From an uncultured bacterium (GTDB taxonomy: Bacteria; Bacillota_I; Bacilli_A; RF39; UBA660): a DNA stretch of 13,838 nt. The notes beneath the pieces were generated by a model. That model had not been told where the DNA came from. It searched no databases and saw nothing but the letters and a program-made list of their open reading frames with translations. Made by a program: the position numbers and the translations under genes. The stretch lies in NCBI GenBank assembly GCA_900314225.1, contig OMUM01000184.1:1-13838 (forward strand), given 5' to 3'. Positions 1 to 6,831 of the stretch are shown here, piece after piece (positions within the stretch are counted from its first letter, which is position 1; the number at the start of each line of letters is the position of its first letter).

Positions 1-149
1 TTACTAACCCTAAACATTTAATTATCGAATCAGCTCATCCCTCACCATTCTCCGCTAGAAATGGTTTCTTTGGAAGTAAACCATTCTCTAGAACTAATGA
101 ATTTTTAAGAAAAAACCATCTAAAAGAAATAGATTGGCGTATAGAATAG
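1..149 (+). CDS. ung: Uracil-DNA glycosylase, C-terminal end (partial)
   Basis: This is the last 48 codons of a family 1 uracil-DNA glycosylase, cut by the left edge; the reading frame begins at base 3. The enzyme removes uracil from DNA and starts base excision repair. The translated tail contains HPSPFSA followed by a GFFG segment, an F-S-R-T-N-E stretch and a final I-D-W. These are the hallmark C-terminal elements of Ung: the HPSP loop carries the catalytic histidine and inserts into the DNA minor groove. The TAG stop is at 147-149, where Ung proteins normally end, so the gene looks intact at this end. No strong terminator follows it in the 97 bases before the aldolase gene. Confidence 0.93.
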   Translation, partial: TNPKHLIIESAHPSPFSARNGFFGSKPFSRTNEFLRKNHLKEIDWRIE

Positions 150-166
150 AATTAAATTAACTATAT

Positions 167-196
167 TTTACACATTTTTTGTGGAAAAAATAAAAA
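167..196 (+). promoter_or_regulatory. Possible promoter for the aldolase gene
   Basis: TTTACA at 167-172 (5 of 6 matches to TTGACA) lies 18 bases before TAAAAA at 191-196 (4 of 6 matches to TATAAT), in the gap between ung and the aldolase gene. The region is almost pure A/T, so chance matches are likely. A strong GGAGG ribosome site at 236-240 decides the start at 247. Confidence 0.3.
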
Positions 197-246
197 TAAC
201 TTTAATTAAATATTTAAATAGTTTATATTAAGAATGGAGGAATAAT

Positions 247-1134
247 ATGAATATAGAAAAATTAGAAATAGTAAAAAATAGACTAGGCTTTATCGCAGCA
301 CTAGACCAATCAGGTGGAAGTTCCGCAAAAACTTTGGCAAAGTATGGAATACCAGCAAGCTCATACAATAGTGATGAAGAAATGTTTAATTTAATTCATG
401 AAATGAGAGCTCGTGTAATAACTTCTCCTAAATTTAATAGTGATCATATTCTAGGAACAATTTTATTTTATAAAACTATGATGAGTAAAATAGATGGTGA
501 ATATACTGCTGACTATTTATGGAATCAAAAACATATCGTCTCATTTTTAAAAGTAGATAAAGGACTTCTTGATGAAGAAAATGGTGTTAAATTAATGAAA
601 CCAATTCCTGATTTAGAAAATCAATTAGATGAAGCAAATAAAAAAAATATTTTTGGTACTAAAATGCGTAGTGTAATTTATACTGCTAACGAAAAAGGAA
701 TTGAAGATATTGTTAATCAACAATTCAAATTTGCTGAAATTATTTGTAATAAAGGATTAGTTCCAATAATTGAACCAGAAGTAGATATTAATTCTAAAGA
801 TAAAAATGTAGCAGAACATATTTTACTAGAAAAAATAAATAATAAATTAACTAATTGGGATAAAAATAAAAAAATAATGTTTAAATTTACAATACCAACA
901 CAAGATAATTTATATTTATCTCTTACTAATAATGAAGCAGTAGTTAGAGTAGTTGCTTTATCAGGTGGTTATGACATCGATACAGCATGTAATCTACTTT
1001 CTAAAAATCATAATATGATTGCAAGCTTTTCTAGAGCTTTACTTGAGAATTTAAATGTTAATCAAACAGAAGAAGAATTTAATGATGACTTAGACAATGC
1101 TATTATAAAAATATATAATGCTTCTATTAAATAA
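247..1134 (+). CDS. fda: Class I fructose-1,6-bisphosphate aldolase
   Basis: Cytoplasmic glycolytic enzyme that reversibly splits fructose-1,6-bisphosphate into dihydroxyacetone phosphate and glyceraldehyde-3-phosphate through a Schiff base, without metal. The 295-residue protein matches the staphylococcal class I type (about 296 residues) along its whole length. Landmarks are GFIAALDQSGGS near residues 14-25, FLKVDKGL near 100, LMKPIPDL, FGTKMRS, VPIIEPEVDIN and VRVVALSGGY. K213 in MFKFTIPT is the likely Schiff-base lysine, and the tail carries IASFSRALL. A GGAGG site six bases before ATG supports the start. A strong terminator sits on the stop codon, so it is probably transcribed alone. Class I aldolase is less common in Firmicutes than the zinc-dependent FbaA type, which is absent from this window. 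Confidence 0.95.
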   Translation: MNIEKLEIVKNRLGFIAALDQSGGSSAKTLAKYGIPASSYNSDEEMFNLIHEMRARVITSPKFNSDHILGTILFYKTMMSKIDGEYTADYLWNQKHIVSFLKVDKGLLDEENGVKLMKPIPDLENQLDEANKKNIFGTKMRSVIYTANEKGIEDIVNQQFKFAEIICNKGLVPIIEPEVDINSKDKNVAEHILLEKINNKLTNWDKNKKIMFKFTIPTQDNLYLSLTNNEAVVRVVALSGGYDIDTACNLLSKNHNMIASFSRALLENLNVNQTEEEFNDDLDNAIIKIYNASIK

Positions 1135-1153
1135 CAGGGTATCCTGTTTTTTT
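1133..1153 (+). terminator. Intrinsic terminator of the aldolase gene
   Basis: Perfect 6-bp stem AACAGG (1133-1138) / CCTGTT (1143-1148), loop GTAT, with an unbroken run of seven T from 1147 to 1153. The stem begins within the aldolase stop codon. Confidence 0.85.
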
Positions 1154-1244
1154 ATACAAAAAATATTATTAGTTGGAAAAAATGCTTTCTATATTTACTT
1201 TATAAATATTTTTAAATATAATTTAAGTAGAAAGGAATAAATAT

Positions 1245-1802
1245 ATGAGAGATATTGTAAAAAAGTTTTCTAATTCAATTATAATTGTTTCTATACTATC
1301 AATTGTTTTAGGACTAATATTTATAGTATACCCAGATACATCAATGAAAACAATAGGTACAATAATTGCTTTATATATGATTGTACAAGGTATTGTTTTA
1401 TGTATCTTTGATTTTCAAACAAGAAATATTGCACTTCCAATAGATAGTTTATTTAGTGGAATATTATCAATTATCTTAGGAATTATAATTATGATGTATC
1501 CTACAAGTATTGCAACCCTAGTAACTATAATACTTGGAATATATATACTAGCATCAAGTATTAATTATATTAGATTATCTATTGAATTAAAAGATGAAGA
1601 TATACCTTGGATATTAATGCTAATAATTGGCATACTCGATTTAATAGCCGGATTTATAATTATATTTAACCCATTTGAAGCATCTATTTCCTTAGCAATC
1701 TTTATAGGTATAATTCTAATAGTAAATGCTATATGTAATATAATTGATACATTAACATTAAGAAACAATATAAAAAAGATAAAGAAATATTTTGAAGATT
1801 AG
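1245..1802 (+). CDS. HdeD/DUF308 family membrane protein
   Basis: A 185-residue integral membrane protein of the HdeD/DUF308 family. It has six predicted hydrophobic helices arranged as three similar hairpin units, starting near residues 9, 67 and 121. Each unit follows the pattern G-I-L-x-I-x-x-G-x-I, then a short loop with a proline (YPDTS, YPTSI, NPFEA), then a second helix rich in I, L and G. The triple repeat is the family signature. HdeD of E. coli is linked to acid resistance, but the role of Firmicutes members is unknown and I infer none. The C-terminus is short and basic (KKIKK). AAAGGA at 1231-1236 supports the ATG at 1245. It lies alone between the aldolase terminator and its own strong terminator; I saw no convincing promoter in the 91-base gap. 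Confidence 0.85.
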   Translation: MRDIVKKFSNSIIIVSILSIVLGLIFIVYPDTSMKTIGTIIALYMIVQGIVLCIFDFQTRNIALPIDSLFSGILSIILGIIIMMYPTSIATLVTIILGIYILASSINYIRLSIELKDEDIPWILMLIIGILDLIAGFIIIFNPFEASISLAIFIGIILIVNAICNIIDTLTLRNNIKKIKKYFED

Positions 1803-1810
1803 TTATTTTG

Positions 1811-1841
1811 AAGAACTATTATAAAAATAATAGTTCTTTTT
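1811..1841 (+). terminator. Intrinsic terminator after the DUF308 gene
   Basis: Perfect 12-bp stem AAGAACTATTAT (1811-1822) / ATAATAGTTCTT (1827-1838), loop AAAA, followed by TTT. The T run is short but the stem is long. Confidence 0.8.
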
Positions 1842-1846
1842 ATATT

Positions 1847-1870
1847 AAAAAATCCACAGAATTTGTGGAT
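1847..1870 (-). terminator. Intrinsic terminator of the lemA-like/pta operon
   Basis: Read on the minus strand, the 7-bp stem ATCCACA / TGTGGAT (1864-1870 with 1852-1858) has a 5-base loop and is followed by a T run (complement of the A's at 1847-1852). It starts two bases after the pta stop and faces the DUF308 terminator tail to tail. Confidence 0.85.
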
Positions 1871-1872
1871 CT

Positions 1873-2868
1873 TTATTTACTTTGAGCTTGTACTGCCGTA
1901 ATAGCAATTACACCAACAACATCTTCAGCACTACAACCTCTACTTAAATCATTAATAGGAGCAGCTATTCCTTGAGTAATTGGTCCATATGCTTCAGCTT
2001 TTGCAAGTCTTTGAACTAATTTATAACCAATATTTCCAGCATCTAAGTCTGGGAATACTAAGACATTGGCATGCCCTGCTACTTCAGAATCTGGAGCTTT
2101 AGAAGCAGCAACGCTTGGAACAATTGCAGCATCTAATTGAAGTTCTCCATCAATTTTAAACTGTGGAAAATTAGTCTTAGCAATTCTTGTAGCTTCAACT
2201 ACTTTATCAACATCAGCATGTTTTGCACTACCCTTTGTAGAATGAGATAACATCGCAACAATAGGTTCATTTTGTACTAGTAACTTAAAACTCTCAGCAC
2301 TACTTCCAGCAATCGCCGCAAGTCTTTCAGGTGTTGGATTTTGTTCAAGTCCAGCATCAGCAAAAATAAATGTTCCATTAGTTCCATATTCACAATTAGG
2401 AACAACCATTAAAAAGAAAGCAGATACTAATAATACTCCCGGTTTAGTTTTAATTATTTGTAAAGCTGGTCGCAAAGTATTTGCCGTAGAGTGACATGCT
2501 CCAGATACAACTCCATCAGCTCTACCAGTCTTAACTAACATACAAGCATAATACATATAATCAGTAAGTAGATACTTCTTAGCCTCATCATAAGTTAGAC
2601 CTTTATTCTTTCTAATCTCAACTAATTTATTAATCAATTCTTCTGTAATTTCACTAGTATCAGGATCAATAATAGTAGCCTTACTAATATCAAAACCCTT
2701 AGCAGTCTCTTTTAAAACATCATCTTTTCCAATAATAATTATATCAGCAATATCTTCCTCAATCGCAATAGATGCAGCTTCCATAACCCTTTTATCCATT
2801 GATTCAGGAAGAACAATTCTCATTTTTTTACTCTTAGCACGTCTTTTAATATCTTCAATAAAACTCAT
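1873..2868 (-). CDS. pta: Phosphate acetyltransferase
   Basis: Interconverts acetyl-CoA plus phosphate with acetyl phosphate plus CoA. With acetate kinase it makes ATP while excreting acetate, and it sets the acetyl phosphate pool. The 331-residue length fits the short single-domain bacterial Pta (EutD-like in Bacillus). Landmarks in order are RIVLPES near residue 18, an R-V-x-x-A-A helix, DGVVSGACHSTANTLRPALQ near 118-137, a F-A-D-A-G segment, VAMLSHSTKGSA, the ELQLDAA segment, and the C-terminal VLVFPDLDAGNIGYK...GPITQG block. AGGAG on the minus strand about seven bases before the ATG supports the start. It follows the LemA-like gene by 17 bases, so the two are co-transcribed. The partner ackA is not in this window. 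Confidence 0.95.
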   Translation of the reverse strand: MSFIEDIKRRAKSKKMRIVLPESMDKRVMEAASIAIEEDIADIIIIGKDDVLKETAKGFDISKATIIDPDTSEITEELINKLVEIRKNKGLTYDEAKKYLLTDYMYYACMLVKTGRADGVVSGACHSTANTLRPALQIIKTKPGVLLVSAFFLMVVPNCEYGTNGTFIFADAGLEQNPTPERLAAIAGSSAESFKLLVQNEPIVAMLSHSTKGSAKHADVDKVVEATRIAKTNFPQFKIDGELQLDAAIVPSVAASKAPDSEVAGHANVLVFPDLDAGNIGYKLVQRLAKAEAYGPITQGIAAPINDLSRGCSAEDVVGVIAITAVQAQSK

Positions 2869-2885
2869 ATTATCACTCCTATAAA

Positions 2886-3416
2886 TTATTTATCATTTAA
2901 TATTTCAAATATTTCTCTTTTTTCATCATTATAAAATTCTTTTTTCTTATATCTTTTAAAAAAACCAATAATATTAGAAGGAAAACTAACTAATAATTTA
3001 TTAAATTCAACAACTGTATCATTATAAAACTTAATTGCTCCAACTATATCTTCCTCATTATCATTTAAATCTTCTAATATAGATAATAAAGTCTCACTTT
3101 TAAGTAATTTTTCATTCTCATCTAAAGTCTTAAAAAAATTATTATATTCCTTCTTTAATAGCTCATATTCTTCAAAATTATTCATATTATCTAAATCATT
3201 ATCTAAATCTTCTAAAAAACTATCTAGTTTTAATTCTTTAATAATAACAGGTCTAGATCTATTTAATAATTCTTTTTTCTTTTCTAAATATAAGCTAATA
3301 TCTTCTTCTGCTTTATCAATTTTTATAATAGAAAATTGAAATTTATTATTATTAATAACTATTATTAAAAGTAAAAAACTAATTATTACAATTACTCCTA
3401 TGATAATTTCTAACAT
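2886..3416 (-). CDS. LemA-family membrane-anchored protein
   Basis: A 176-residue protein with one N-terminal transmembrane segment (about residues 3-22) followed by a charged, helical, probably coiled-coil domain. It resembles the LemA family, whose function is not established. The best match is the end: A-I-K-F-Y-N-D, V-V-E-F-N-K-L-L, then FPSNIIGFF, corresponding to the LemA pattern of R-x-Y-N-x-x-V, Y-N, and F-P-x-N-x-x-x-x-x-F. Two upstream possibilities exist: an ATG at 3428 overlaps the GGAGGT ribosome site (3426-3421), so translation must begin at the second ATG at 3416, four bases downstream of that site. It is the first gene of an operon with pta, driven by a clear extended -10 promoter. 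A link between the two functions is unknown. Confidence 0.72.
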   Translation of the reverse strand: MLEIIIGVIVIISFLLLIIVINNNKFQFSIIKIDKAEEDISLYLEKKKELLNRSRPVIIKELKLDSFLEDLDNDLDNMNNFEEYELLKKEYNNFFKTLDENEKLLKSETLLSILEDLNDNEEDIVGAIKFYNDTVVEFNKLLVSFPSNIIGFFKRYKKKEFYNDEKREIFEILNDK

Positions 3417-3437
3417 AGACACCTCCATACTATCTAG

Positions 3438-3446
3438 ATTATATCA
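3438..3446 (-). promoter_or_regulatory. Extended -10 promoter for lemA-like/pta
   Basis: On the minus strand TG-A-TATAAT (3446 down to 3438) is a perfect extended -10 element. Transcription would start near 3431, giving a leader of about 15 bases that contains the GGAGGT site. I see no good -35 hexamer 17 bases upstream, as expected for an extended -10 promoter. Confidence 0.65.
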
Positions 3447-3452
3447 CAAGGC

Positions 3453-3484
3453 AAAAAAAAGGAAAATAAAAACTCTTATTATCC
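3453..3484 (-). terminator. Terminator of the penicillin-binding protein gene
   Basis: Minus strand: GGATAATAA (3484-3476) pairs with TTATTTTCC (3469-3461) with one T-T mismatch, loop of six, then eight T in a row (3460-3453). The stem includes the stop codon of the upstream gene. The T run directly precedes the lemA-like promoter. Confidence 0.6.
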
Positions 3485-5425
3485 TGTAATTTCATCAAAG
3501 GTCGAGTCTGTTTCTTTTGGCTCGGTACCTTTTAAAAAATAAACTAATTTTTGTTTCTTATCATTATTGGTTGCTGGCTTTCCAGATATTGGTTCAACGA
3601 GCATTCCAGTTATATTTTTTGGTTTATCATACCAGACATCATCGTTCTTCATATCTTTTTCATAATTTTCAACAGTTTTATACCAAATGTTTTGTGCATA
3701 TTTATAATCTTTTGAACTAAGTTCTTTATTTTTATCATAGCCAACCCAAACAGCACAAATGATTTTTTTATTAAAACCTATATTCCAATTATCAGTAGCT
3801 GTAGTTCCACTTTTTAAAGCATAAGTATGACTAAGTTTCCCATTTAAACCAATACCGGTTGGATAATTATAATCTACATAAGCTGGATCATATGTCGCAG
3901 TTAATAAATTATTAAGAATAAACACTAAACTTGAATTTAATACTAAATCTTTTGAATCATTATATGTATATAAAACTCCTCCTTTGCCATCAACTACTTT
4001 TTCAATTAAATGACCTTTTAATTTATATCCTCCGCTAGCAAAAGCTCCATATCCACTAGCCATCTCAATTATATTTATTTCATTTGTACCAAGTGGAAGA
4101 GAAGGAACAGCCTCTAATTCCGCCGTTATACCAACTCTTTTTGCAACATTTATTAAAGCATCATACCCCAAAAACATATGTGTTTTAACCGCATAAATAT
4201 TATCACTATATGCTATAGCTGTTGCCATACTAATAGCTTTATTACCATATTTATTATTATAATTTATAGGAGAATAACTTTTCCCATTATCAAGAGGAAA
4301 AGTCGTTGCTTCACTAGTAAAAGCAGTACTTGCTGTAAAACCATTTTCCAAAGCCGCATAATAAAGATAAGGTTTCATGGTTGAACCAACTTGTCTATTA
4401 GATTCTGTTGCTCGATTATATGCTGATTTATTATAGTCTCTTCCTCCAATTAATGCCATAATTCCACCATTATCTGGATTCATCACTACACTAGCCGTTT
4501 CAATCTCACTATCCTCAGGAAAAGTATCTTTAATATTACTTTCTAAATTAGTTTGAACATCATAATTAAAATTAGTATAAATCTTTAAACCCTTAAGTTC
4601 ACTATAATTACTAGGAATACTATTTATTTTCTTCAATTCATCCATAACAGCATCTTTATAATAATTAATAGAAGTATATATATTTTCTTCATCATTACCA
4701 ACAATATTTAGTTTTTCATTAAATGCTTTATTTTTCTCTTTATTAGTAATTATTCCATTATTAACTAAACTATTTAATACTATCATCTGTCTTTCTTTAG
4801 CAGCATTCATATCAATAATAGGTGAATAAATGCTAGGAGCTTTAGGAATACCAGCAAGCATTGTTGCCTCAGCTAAATCCAAATCTTTACTATTTTTATT
4901 AAAATAAAATTTAGCAGCATTTTCTATTCCATATTCACCATGACCATAATTAATTGTATTTAAATAACCTTCTAGTATCTCTTTTTTTGAATAATTAGAC
5001 TCAATTTTAATAGTATACCAAGCTTCATCCCATTTTCTTTTCCAAGTTTTATCAAAATTTAAAAACAAGTTTTTAGCATATTGCTGTGTAATAGTAGAAG
5101 CTCCTTGATTATTATTTTTTCTTGCAATATTTGTAACAAGAGCTTTGCCAATTCTTAAAAAATCAAATCCAAAATGTTTATAAAAATTTTTATCTTCCGT
5201 ATAAATAGTTGCATTTATTAAATAATTACTTATATCATCTAAACTAACCCATTCTTTTTTTTCATTTCCTTTAAAAAACATATTATTATTAGTATCATAT
5301 AAAGTAATATTATTAGCACTATTAATTACTGGTTTAGGAGAAAATTTGACATACAAAAAACAACTAGTTAGAAGAATTACAATTAAAACTAAAAAATATT
5401 TTATTATTTTCAAAAAACTTTTCAA
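3479..5425 (-). CDS. Class A penicillin-binding protein (transglycosylase/transpeptidase)
   Basis: Bifunctional cell-wall enzyme, membrane anchored with its catalytic domains outside. Numbering from the TTG start (648 residues): one transmembrane segment near 5-26; glycosyltransferase family 51 domain with catalytic E77 in EDKNFYKH, GASTITQQYAKN, second conserved Glu near 152 in KEILEGYLN, and LAEATMLAGIPKAP; transpeptidase domain with nucleophile S348 in STMK, S407-D-N, and K538-S-G-T-T, where most relatives have K-T-G. The in-frame ATG at 5476 has no ribosome site, whereas GGAGGGG lies seven bases before the TTG at 5425, so I chose TTG. It makes and crosslinks peptidoglycan strands. Its position near pta and argS recalls Bacillus pbpG, but that is synteny from memory, so I give no symbol. 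Confidence 0.93.
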   Translation of the reverse strand: MKSFLKIIKYFLVLIVILLTSCFLYVKFSPKPVINSANNITLYDTNNNMFFKGNEKKEWVSLDDISNYLINATIYTEDKNFYKHFGFDFLRIGKALVTNIARKNNNQGASTITQQYAKNLFLNFDKTWKRKWDEAWYTIKIESNYSKKEILEGYLNTINYGHGEYGIENAAKFYFNKNSKDLDLAEATMLAGIPKAPSIYSPIIDMNAAKERQMIVLNSLVNNGIITNKEKNKAFNEKLNIVGNDEENIYTSINYYKDAVMDELKKINSIPSNYSELKGLKIYTNFNYDVQTNLESNIKDTFPEDSEIETASVVMNPDNGGIMALIGGRDYNKSAYNRATESNRQVGSTMKPYLYYAALENGFTASTAFTSEATTFPLDNGKSYSPINYNNKYGNKAISMATAIAYSDNIYAVKTHMFLGYDALINVAKRVGITAELEAVPSLPLGTNEINIIEMASGYGAFASGGYKLKGHLIEKVVDGKGGVLYTYNDSKDLVLNSSLVFILNNLLTATYDPAYVDYNYPTGIGLNGKLSHTYALKSGTTATDNWNIGFNKKIICAVWVGYDKNKELSSKDYKYAQNIWYKTVENYEKDMKNDDVWYDKPKNITGMLVEPISGKPATNNDKKQKLVYFLKGTEPKETDSTFDEITG

Positions 5426-5499
5426 AGTACTATCCCCTCCAGTAATAGTATTTAGAAATTTAAAATAAATATACATAAATAAAAAAATAAATAAAAATA

Positions 5500-5508
5500 T
5501 GTTATAAT
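5500..5508 (+). promoter_or_regulatory. Extended -10 promoter for the gene at 5539
   Basis: TG-T-TATAAT (5500-5508) is a perfect extended -10 element; the start of transcription would be near 5515, about 24 bases before the TTG start codon. No -35 hexamer is evident. It lies in the divergent gap with the penicillin-binding protein gene, for which I could not identify a promoter. Confidence 0.6.
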
Positions 5509-5538
5509 AAACACGAATTTAGAAAGTGAAGTGATATT

Positions 5539-6381
5539 TTGTCCTATGAAGTATATTTTTCCTCATCTACAAAAATAAGCGCTGTAGGAATGATAATTAA
5601 TTTACAAAAAAGAACAAAAGAATTAATAGATAAGTCTTTTTCTGATTTAGATTTATATTTAAAAAAATATAAACTAAATACAGATATTAGAGTAATTGTA
5701 ACTGAAGAAGTAAATTATAAAGAAGAAAATGTTGAATTATTTATTGGTTACTTATTTCATAATTTAGATTTAAAAACTCTTAAAAAAATAAATAAAAATA
5801 AAACATTAACTATATATTCTAATCCTACGATGGATTATTTAATTGCTCCACAAGTAAATGAAAATAATATAAGTAGTGCTTGCAACGACATTATTAAATA
5901 TTCTATAGAAAAAAACGCTCAGCTAATAGGGCCATTTACAGAAATATATTACGATAAACATAAACCAAATATTTATATAATGGCACATGATTTAGTAAGA
6001 GAAGAATATGAAAATGAATTAATAAAAGAATATAATAATAAGAAATATAAAGAACCATTTATATTAAATAGAGAAATATTAGGTACATGGAAAATAATAG
6101 AAATATTACCAAATATTAACTTTAATCCAAATAAACAGAAAAGTAATCCTAAAACAAAATATCAAATAATAGAATTTTTTTCGGATGGCACAACAAATTA
6201 CAATAATTTAAAATGGTCAGGTAATAAATTATTTATAGTTAATAAAGATTATATAGTCGCAAATTCTATAATCTTAAAAAAAATAGATAATAAAGAATAT
6301 TTAGAAATAAGAATGACTGATTTAAGTGAAAAGTATTATCATGCTAAACCTATAACATATATATATGAAAAAGAAAAATAA
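5539..6381 (+). CDS. Hypothetical protein: GyrI-like effector-binding domain plus BlaR1-tail-like domain
   Basis: A 280-residue soluble protein with no signal peptide or membrane segment. Residues about 1-155 look like the duplicated GyrI/BltR-type ligand-binding fold. The first half resembles the module I-x-x-L-x-x-Y-L-K-K. The second half has A-C-N-D-I-I-K-Y then QLIGPFTEIYYD (128-139) and a strand ending in IYIMAH, close to the family pattern G-P-x-x-E-I-Y-x-D. Residues about 178-277 begin ILGTWKIIEILP and contain IIEFFSDGT, a W-S-G, and a final Y-H-A-K-P-x-x-Y-I-Y. That resembles the lipocalin-like C-terminal domain seen in some BlaR1-like and regulator proteins. No DNA-binding domain is present. 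The start is TTG at 5539 behind a weak AAGTGA site; the next in-frame Met is residue 18. Both domain calls are from memory of family patterns. A small-molecule sensor is possible but unproven. Confidence 0.6.
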   Translation: MSYEVYFSSSTKISAVGMIINLQKRTKELIDKSFSDLDLYLKKYKLNTDIRVIVTEEVNYKEENVELFIGYLFHNLDLKTLKKINKNKTLTIYSNPTMDYLIAPQVNENNISSACNDIIKYSIEKNAQLIGPFTEIYYDKHKPNIYIMAHDLVREEYENELIKEYNNKKYKEPFILNREILGTWKIIEILPNINFNPNKQKSNPKTKYQIIEFFSDGTTNYNNLKWSGNKLFIVNKDYIVANSIILKKIDNKEYLEIRMTDLSEKYYHAKPITYIYEKEK

Positions 6382-6391
6382 TAAAAAATAT

Positions 6392-6421
6392 AATAAATAA
6401 TACTATACATATTTATTTTTT
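6392..6421 (+). terminator. Weak possible terminator
   Basis: AATAAATA (6392-6399) pairs perfectly with TATTTATT (6410-6417) across a 10-base loop, and four T follow to 6421. The stem has no G-C pair, so stability is low and chance is a real alternative in this composition. Confidence 0.3.
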
Positions 6422-6440
6422 CTAAAAATCAAAAAATCTA

Positions 6441-6449
6441 TGTTATAAT
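6441..6449 (+). promoter_or_regulatory. Extended -10 promoter for DUF1934-argS
   Basis: TG-T-TATAAT at 6441-6449 is preceded by A, giving the same 10-base string as the promoter at 5499-5508. Transcription would start near 6456. No T-box leader precedes argS: only about 25 bases separate this start from the first gene. Confidence 0.6.
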
Positions 6450-6480
6450 CATAACTATAAATTTATATGTGGGTGGTAAT

Positions 6481-6831
6481 ATGCCAGTAATTGATATTAA
6501 AATTAGTATATCTAATAATGAAACTACTGAAAATTATGAAACAAAGGCAATTATTCAAAACAATATAATAAAATATAAAGAAAAAGATAATACAATAGTA
6601 AAATATAATCTAGAAGAAAATATCTTAAATAGAGAGAATACTAAACTCCGGTTAAATTATATTTTTAAGTTAAAGAATAATACCATTGGAAAAATATTTT
6701 CGAAAGAATTAAATAAAGAAGTATCTATTAATATATTTACTAATAAAATACAAAGAAAATATAATAATATAATAATTGAATATGAAATAGATAATATTAA
6801 TTTTATATATAGAATTGAGGAGATAAAATGA
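6481..6831 (+). CDS. DUF1934 family protein (YwiB-like)
   Basis: A 116-residue basic protein with alternating short strands, consistent with the small lipocalin-like beta-barrel fold of the DUF1934 family (B. subtilis YwiB). Function is not established. The N-terminus MPVIDIKISI and the position directly before argS match the YwiB arrangement in Bacilli, which is the main support for the call because sequence similarity in this family is low. A GTG at 6469 is open in frame but carries no ribosome site, whereas GGGTGG at 6471-6476 sits four bases before ATG 6481, so I use the latter. The TGA stop overlaps the argS start (ATGA), implying translational coupling. Confidence 0.7.
   Translation: MPVIDIKISISNNETTENYETKAIIQNNIIKYKEKDNTIVKYNLEENILNRENTKLRLNYIFKLKNNTIGKIFSKELNKEVSINIFTNKIQRKYNNIIIEYEIDNINFIYRIEEIK

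Noticed and set aside
150..246. Terminator for ung around CACA/TGTG at 171-183
   Set aside because: Only a 4-bp stem with an all-T loop and no T run after it.
1565..1768. Open frame on the minus strand inside the DUF308 gene (67 codons)
   Set aside because: Antisense to a well-supported membrane protein; its hydrophobic content mirrors the opposite strand and it has no promoter or family match.
3517..4384. Two open frames (67 and 68 codons) on the plus strand within the penicillin-binding protein gene
   Set aside because: Both are antisense to conserved transpeptidase coding sequence and their compositions are unlike real proteins.
6381..6480. T-box or other riboswitch before argS
   Set aside because: The gap is about 100 bases and the mRNA leader about 25; there is no specifier loop, antiterminator sequence or strong terminator.
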